A stretch of 64,000 nucleotides of DNA from Duodenibacillus sp964509205 (GTDB taxonomy: Bacteria; Pseudomonadota; Gammaproteobacteria; Burkholderiales; Burkholderiaceae_F): positions 1 to 64,000 of the forward strand of contig CAZDVW010000008.1 of assembly GCA_964509205.1 (NCBI GenBank), read 5' to 3'. Below, in pieces: positions 59,431 to 64,000 of the stretch (within the stretch, counting starts at the first letter, position 1; each line of letters opens with the position of its first letter). Below the pieces are notes generated by a model, which was not told the origin of the DNA, ran no database searches, and saw only the letters and a program-made list of their open reading frames with translations. The position numbers were made by a program, and so were the translations under genes.

Positions 59431-59891
59431 CATCGGAAATCACGTTAAAAAGCAACGACATCATTCCGGCGTGCTACAAAAACGACTTGGAAAAGATGCA
59501 GCAGTTGACTGAGTTTGTTGAGGCGCTGGATCAGGTCGACGTTCCGACAGACCATTTCATCCATGCCGGGTGTTACGTCAGAACATGTTTGGCTCGAAAA
59601 GGCGTCTTGTTTACGGCTGCCGAAATCAAGGTGCCGACAGTCGTTGTGATTAACGGGAAAGGCACAATTTTCAGCGGTAGCAAGAAGGCGCGCGTCAATG
59701 GCTATTTGGTTTTAAGAGGCGAGGCGCATCGGCAAATTGCCTATGTCGCAGAAGAGGACACGTATTTCACAATGTTCTATGCGACAAAGAAAACGAATCC
59801 GGACGATTGCGAATTTGAGTTTACTGATCAAGCAGATAAATTGATTACAAGGAGGCAGAAATGTCAGGAGCGACAGCAGCGGCGTGGGTAG
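59427..59891 (+). CDS. Prophage protein, possible cupin-like fold
   Basis: 154 residues. Many short strands (VPTVVVINGKGTIFSG, ARVNGYLVLRGEAH) suggest a small beta barrel such as a cupin; no metal-binding His set is clear. ATGA overlap with the GNAT gene upstream, and 31 bp overlap with the next gene. Confidence 0.6.
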   Translation: MTSEITLKSNDIIPACYKNDLEKMQQLTEFVEALDQVDVPTDHFIHAGCYVRTCLARKGVLFTAAEIKVPTVVVINGKGTIFSGSKKARVNGYLVLRGEAHRQIAYVAEEDTYFTMFYATKKTNPDDCEFEFTDQADKLITRRQKCQERQQRRG

Positions 59892-60175
59892 GCGCAGGTA
59901 TTGCCGCGGTCGGAGCGGCGGCTTCGATTGCACAGGGTATCGAGAGTTCTCGACAGCAGAAGAGCGCGGCGCGAAAGCAAGAGGCGCAGGCGAAGAAGGC
60001 GAATGAACTCAGTGCGCAGGAAACGAAGCGGCAGAACTCGGCAGAGGCTGACATCAGTTCCTTGCTCGAACAGAATTCGAATGCCGGCCTCTCCGGCGGA
60101 AGCACATTGCTCACCGGCGCTCAGGGTGTGGACAAGAGCAAATTGTCGCTCGGCGGCGGATCGAATCTGGGTTAA
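59861..60175 (+). CDS. Small phage virion-associated protein
   Basis: 104 residues with AAGGAGGCAGAA upstream, a strong site. An Ala/Gly-rich membrane-like N-terminus (AAAWVGAGIAAVGAAASIAQ) then a charged Lys/Gln helix and a Gly/Ser-rich end. Resembles small proteins found just before podovirus portals; no function known. Confidence 0.65.
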   Translation: MSGATAAAWVGAGIAAVGAAASIAQGIESSRQQKSAARKQEAQAKKANELSAQETKRQNSAEADISSLLEQNSNAGLSGGSTLLTGAQGVDKSKLSLGGGSNLG

Positions 60176-60195
60176 CTCTGTCGGGGATCTGATCT

Positions 60196-61893
60196 ATGGA
60201 AGGGAAGGATCTGCGAGATCACATTCTGCATCGCTGGGGCGCGCTCAAAACGGAGCGTGAGCCGTATGTGCCGCAATGGATCGAAATTTCAAAACACATT
60301 ACGCCGGCAAGCGGCAGGTTCTTTCAGTCGACAATGAAGAATCAAGGCAGAGATCGCTGGAATCGAATCTACGATAACACCGCGACGTATGCCTCAACGA
60401 TTCTCTCGTCCGGTCTCCAGTCCGGAATGAATGATCCGGCGACACAGTGGTTTGCCCTGACGACCGGAACGCCGGAACTCGACGAATCGCACGCCGTTAA
60501 GGTTTATCTTGACCAGTGTCAACGAATTCTCGAGATGGCATTCGAGCGGACAAACACCTATCAATCTCTGCATCACGGCTGGCGAGAAGTCGGCGTTTAC
60601 GGCATCTGCGCGATGATCGTCGTTGAAGATCCCGTCAACGGGTTTCACTGCTATCCGCTCGTTTGCGGTGAGTATTGCATCGGAGTTGATGCGAGAAACC
60701 GTCCGAACACGCTGTATCGTCGATTCTCAATGACGGCCGAGCAGTTGATCGCGGAATACGGAAGAGATAAGGTCTCCAGAGCCGTTAGCGATGCTTACGA
60801 CAAAGGACAGCGAGACAGGCTCTTTAAGTGCATTCACGCCATCGAGCCGAGAGAGGTTCGCGATCGGAATGCGAAAGACAACAAGAACATGCCGTGGCGC
60901 ATGGTTGTCCTTCAGATCGATTGCGACGAAGGAAAGGATGGCATTCTGGACGAATCAGGCTACAACGAATTTCCGGCTGTCGTCGGACGCTGGGGCGCTA
61001 ATGCTACGGACGTCTATTCCGAGGAAAGCCCGGGAATTGTTGCCATCGGAGACACAAAACAACTTCAGCATGAGTGTCTTCAGAAAGGCAATGCGATTGA
61101 CTACGCTGTCGATCCTCCTTTGATTCTTCCGACATCGGCGCAGCATCAGGCGCTGGACTTCCTGCCGGGCGGACGAAACTTCATTGACATGGCAACGAAT
61201 GCCAACATCGTTCAATCCGCTTGGTCCGTCAGGCCGGACATTCAGGCGCTTGCTGCCGATATGCAGGAGGTCAAACAACGCATCTTTCAGGCGTTTTATG
61301 TCGACATGTTTCTGATGATCTCTCAGGCAACGAAGCATCAGATGACAGCAGAAGAGGTCGCTCGTCGTAACGAAGAGAAACTGATGCTGCTCGGCCCGGT
61401 GTTGTCGAGATTCAACAATGAGGTTTTGAAAAGTCTCATTGAGCGTGTTTTCAACATCTTGAGTCGCGCCGGACAGATGCCTATGCCGCCGCAGGAGTTG
61501 AGAGGACAGACATTGCAAGTCCGATACATGTCAATGCTCAGCCGGGCGCAGCACTCTCTGAGAGCAAATAGTCTTGACCAGTTCCTCACTCGTGTCGGAC
61601 AGATTGCCCAATTCAAGCCTGAAGTGATTTCGAAACTCGATCCGTTTCAAGCCGTTGATGAATACGCTGATTACTACAGCGTGTCTCCGTCTGTTGTCGT
61701 CCCGACCGAACAGGCTAAGAAAGAAATTGAGGCTCAGCAACAGGCACAGGCTCAGCAAGCGCAGGCCGAACAGCAAGCGCAGGCGGCCGATTCGCTGTCC
61801 AAACTCGGGCGTGTTCCTTCCGATAATTCAACGATGGCCGGCGCATTGGTTCAGGGACTTGCTCAGGCGCAGCAAGGCGCACAGGAGGCTTAA
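60196..61893 (+). CDS. Portal protein (head-to-tail connector)
   Basis: 565 residues. SGLQSGMNDPATQWFALTTG, YGICAMIVVEDPVNG and the long helical end (VPTEQAKKEIEAQQQAQAQQ) match the podovirus Head-tail connector family. It forms the dodecameric ring at the packaging vertex. Ends 0 bp before the next gene. Confidence 0.9.
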   Translation: MEGKDLRDHILHRWGALKTEREPYVPQWIEISKHITPASGRFFQSTMKNQGRDRWNRIYDNTATYASTILSSGLQSGMNDPATQWFALTTGTPELDESHAVKVYLDQCQRILEMAFERTNTYQSLHHGWREVGVYGICAMIVVEDPVNGFHCYPLVCGEYCIGVDARNRPNTLYRRFSMTAEQLIAEYGRDKVSRAVSDAYDKGQRDRLFKCIHAIEPREVRDRNAKDNKNMPWRMVVLQIDCDEGKDGILDESGYNEFPAVVGRWGANATDVYSEESPGIVAIGDTKQLQHECLQKGNAIDYAVDPPLILPTSAQHQALDFLPGGRNFIDMATNANIVQSAWSVRPDIQALAADMQEVKQRIFQAFYVDMFLMISQATKHQMTAEEVARRNEEKLMLLGPVLSRFNNEVLKSLIERVFNILSRAGQMPMPPQELRGQTLQVRYMSMLSRAQHSLRANSLDQFLTRVGQIAQFKPEVISKLDPFQAVDEYADYYSVSPSVVVPTEQAKKEIEAQQQAQAQQAQAEQQAQAADSLSKLGRVPSDNSTMAGALVQGLAQAQQGAQEA

Positions 61894-62490
61894 ATGGCAC
61901 TCGACGGAAAGATGACTCCTGCACAGGCTGGATATATTTCTCTAGCGTCAACAGCCGTTTCGGGTTTTGTCGGAGCGGTCGGCTCGATCTGGACGACAAA
62001 ATACAACAATGCGATCGCTCAGAGTAAGGCAAACATTGCCCGGCTCAATGCTCAATTGATGGAGCAACAGGCGCAGTCTGTTTTACAGCAAAACGAGAAG
62101 GCGACTGTTCGGAAAACAATGGCAGCAGGACAGGTCAAGGCTAAGGCTCGGACTGCTCTTGCTGCGAATGGCGTTGCTGTCGCAGAAGGATCTTCGGCCG
62201 AATTGCAGGCGTCTACTGATCTCATCAAGGAAATGGACGTCAACACAATGAAGTCGAATGCTACTCGTGAGGCATGGGGCTACCGAATGAAGGCCGTTGA
62301 CTACGAGGGCGAGGCGCTTGTCGCTCAGGCCTCAAAGAAAAGCACTCTCGGAGCATTCGGATCCACGCTCCTCGGCTCGGCCTCTCAGTTGGCAAATAAT
62401 TATTTACTGATGACGGCTTCAGGTATTTTTGGAGACGGCACGCAGAAGCCGGCACCGATCATTGACAAAAGCGTTCCTCTGAGGCGGTAA
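61894..62490 (+). CDS. Putative internal virion protein
   Basis: 198 residues. LAANGVAVAEGSSAELQAST and NATREAWGYRMKAV are typical of internal core proteins of podovirus virions (gp14-like place). Hydrophobic segments lie at the start (SLASTAVSGFVGAVGSIW) and near residue 160. It may help form the ejection channel. Confidence 0.7.
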   Translation: MALDGKMTPAQAGYISLASTAVSGFVGAVGSIWTTKYNNAIAQSKANIARLNAQLMEQQAQSVLQQNEKATVRKTMAAGQVKAKARTALAANGVAVAEGSSAELQASTDLIKEMDVNTMKSNATREAWGYRMKAVDYEGEALVAQASKKSTLGAFGSTLLGSASQLANNYLLMTASGIFGDGTQKPAPIIDKSVPLRR

Positions 62491-62494
62491 AAAA

Positions 62495-64000
62495 ATGGCG
62501 ATCGTTCCAGTTTTTCAAGGCGGGGTGATTCAGGATATTGACAACGGGCGCGCTCCGACGAGCGAGGCTCGATTCTCCCAGCCGACATTTGACTATGAGA
62601 AAAATTTCGATTTGGCGATAAAGCCGATTCAGGAGGCCGGCAAGTCCATGACGAAGGCAGCCGAAATTATGGCTGCGAGGAATGTGAAGGCCGAGGCCGA
62701 TGACGCTGAAACGCAATACCTTGATTTGGAACGGCGCATTTTTTACGGTCCGAGCGAAGGCGAAGAGGCAGGTATTCCGGTCGATGGTGCTGATGACATC
62801 CCTAACGGATATTTCGCAACACAAGGAAAGAATTCAGTCGACACATTTCAGAAGTCGCTGGAAGGCCTGAAGAAAGGGTCTGAGGATATTCTGAAAAATT
62901 TATCGCCGTGGGCGAGAGAATCTTTACAGTCTCGCCTCAATGATCGGCTTTCAGCGGCTCAAACAAAGATGCTCCAGTGGCGCAATTCGCAGGAGCAGGC
63001 TTGGCACTTGGGATCGTCTGAGAAAAGAATTGATTCACTCATCCGGAGCGCAGGAGACAATCCGAATGACAAGAATTATCTGGCGAAGACAAAGGCAAGT
63101 ATCAATCAAGAAGTCGACTACATTGCGCGACTGAAGGGATGGGATTCAACTCAGACAAGCGAGGTTCGTAAAAAATACAATGACCTTGCCGAGGCAAGTC
63201 GATACTCCGCTTGGTCACAGGACAATCCGCTGGCAGCATTGCAAGACTTTCAGGAAAAGAAGGATGCGATCAGTGCCGATGTCCGACAGAAATTGTCTGG
63301 CGAGTTGTTCAGAGCCGCCTCGCCGATGCTCGGGGTTATGCTGTCTGATCAGTACGGCGGACAGATCCTCGAAAAAAAGGACTTCATCCGAGAAATGATG
63401 AAAGGGACAACGAAAACCGGAATCCCTGTCATTGACAACCTGACGACAACTCAGAAAATGCAGTTATGGCAATCGGCTCACGCAGTGTCGGCACAGCGCA
63501 GGACGTCTGCTCAGAACGAATTGTCGAAACTGACGAAGAACGCATTGTCCGAAACGTCGATGTATGGCACGGCCCAGACAGTTCCGACTGAGGATCAGTT
63601 TGTTACGGCCTTCGGTGAAGATAAGGGAAAAGAGCATCACGCTCAGTTCGTGAAAGAGTTCGAAACGACGACGGCCATTCACAACTATGCAGGGATGACG
63701 GATGCTGAGATTCAGGCTGATGTGGAGGCAGCGAAACCTATTCCGGGGTCTCCAGACTTCAAAGAGCAGAAAGATCTTTACGATGCTCGAATTAAGGCCG
63801 CGAAAGAACTCTCGAAAGTCAGAAGACAGGACAGCGTCGGCTTCGCTTGTGCAGGAGGCCAATACGGCTTCGAGCCGTTGAATCTGGGCAATACTGATCA
63901 ACTTGTCAGTCAGTTGCGTCTGAGAGTTGAAAAGTCAAAAGATTTAAGTCGAGCGTTTGGATCTCCGGAAAAGGTTTTTTCTAAGAAAGAACTCGAGGGC
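62495..64000 (+). CDS. Large virion protein, 3' end outside the window
   Basis: Read directly: ATG at 62495 (GGCGG 7 bases upstream) and no stop through base 64000 (502 codons). Starts MAIVPVFQGGVIQDIDNGRA; rich in Gln, Lys, Ala and Asp, with a mostly helical pattern and no obvious motif. Follows the internal protein gene and probably encodes the larger internal/ejection protein. Gene end unknown. Confidence 0.8.
   Translation, partial: MAIVPVFQGGVIQDIDNGRAPTSEARFSQPTFDYEKNFDLAIKPIQEAGKSMTKAAEIMAARNVKAEADDAETQYLDLERRIFYGPSEGEEAGIPVDGADDIPNGYFATQGKNSVDTFQKSLEGLKKGSEDILKNLSPWARESLQSRLNDRLSAAQTKMLQWRNSQEQAWHLGSSEKRIDSLIRSAGDNPNDKNYLAKTKASINQEVDYIARLKGWDSTQTSEVRKKYNDLAEASRYSAWSQDNPLAALQDFQEKKDAISADVRQKLSGELFRAASPMLGVMLSDQYGGQILEKKDFIREMMKGTTKTGIPVIDNLTTTQKMQLWQSAHAVSAQRRTSAQNELSKLTKNALSETSMYGTAQTVPTEDQFVTAFGEDKGKEHHAQFVKEFETTTAIHNYAGMTDAEIQADVEAAKPIPGSPDFKEQKDLYDARIKAAKELSKVRRQDSVGFACAGGQYGFEPLNLGNTDQLVSQLRLRVEKSKDLSRAFGSPEKVFSKKELEG

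Overview
The window looks like a chromosome segment of a Gram-negative betaproteobacterium (Burkholderiales). The best guess is the gut-associated Sutterellaceae (Sutterella/Parasutterella type). The evidence is the betaproteobacterial gene order mutL-miaA-purM-hda-HAD-pcnB-folK, the yebC-purD-nadD-rsfS-rlmH-maf run, a MutL that carries the endonuclease motif, and three very large type V autotransporters. The genus is inferred from gene content, not from a search.

Layout. (1) 1-12 kb: two adjacent autotransporters on the + strand. The first is cut by the window edge. The second has 2,920 residues, an extended signal peptide and a glycine-rich tract. A 139-bp near-palindromic element follows. 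(2) 12.3-17.6 kb: a small conserved protein, a universal stress protein and a two-gene RND efflux module (pump and adaptor, with no outer-membrane channel gene). (3) 17.7-25.7 kb: a tight minus-strand housekeeping run yebC-purD-nadD-rsfS-rlmH-maf-rhlE-lipoprotein-pepP, with four ATGA overlaps or near-contacts. (4) 25.8-31.1 kb: lgt, rsmE, tkt and pgk. (5) 31.3-34.6 kb: a third autotransporter whose signal-peptide frame and passenger frame are separated by a run of ten C residues. It is out of frame as written, and nine or twelve C would restore it. This is a probable phase-variable surface protein in the OFF state. (6) 35-38.3 kb: a DedA protein, a secreted SGNH-like hydrolase and an NSS-family transporter. 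(7) 38.4-46.3 kb: mutL-miaA, purM, then hda-HAD-pcnB-folK-DUF486 and tRNA-Leu(CAA).

(8) 46.3-64 kb (window end): a temperate, podovirus-like prophage next to tRNA-Leu. Integrase and a small membrane protein come first. A leftward early operon carries small proteins, an AlpA/excisionase-like protein, SSB, a putative annealing protein and a YqaJ exonuclease. A CI/Cro-type switch at 53.0-54.1 kb has visible promoters and operator-like repeats. A rightward operon follows: replication proteins, MazG-like, RusA-like, terminase small and large subunits, a GNAT protein, portal and internal virion proteins. The last gene runs off the end, so the right attachment site and tail genes are not visible.

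Several genes shorter than 60 codons were found by direct reading (49192-49356, 48651-48746, 52012-52164). Functions are assigned by recognising family motifs; no database search was run.
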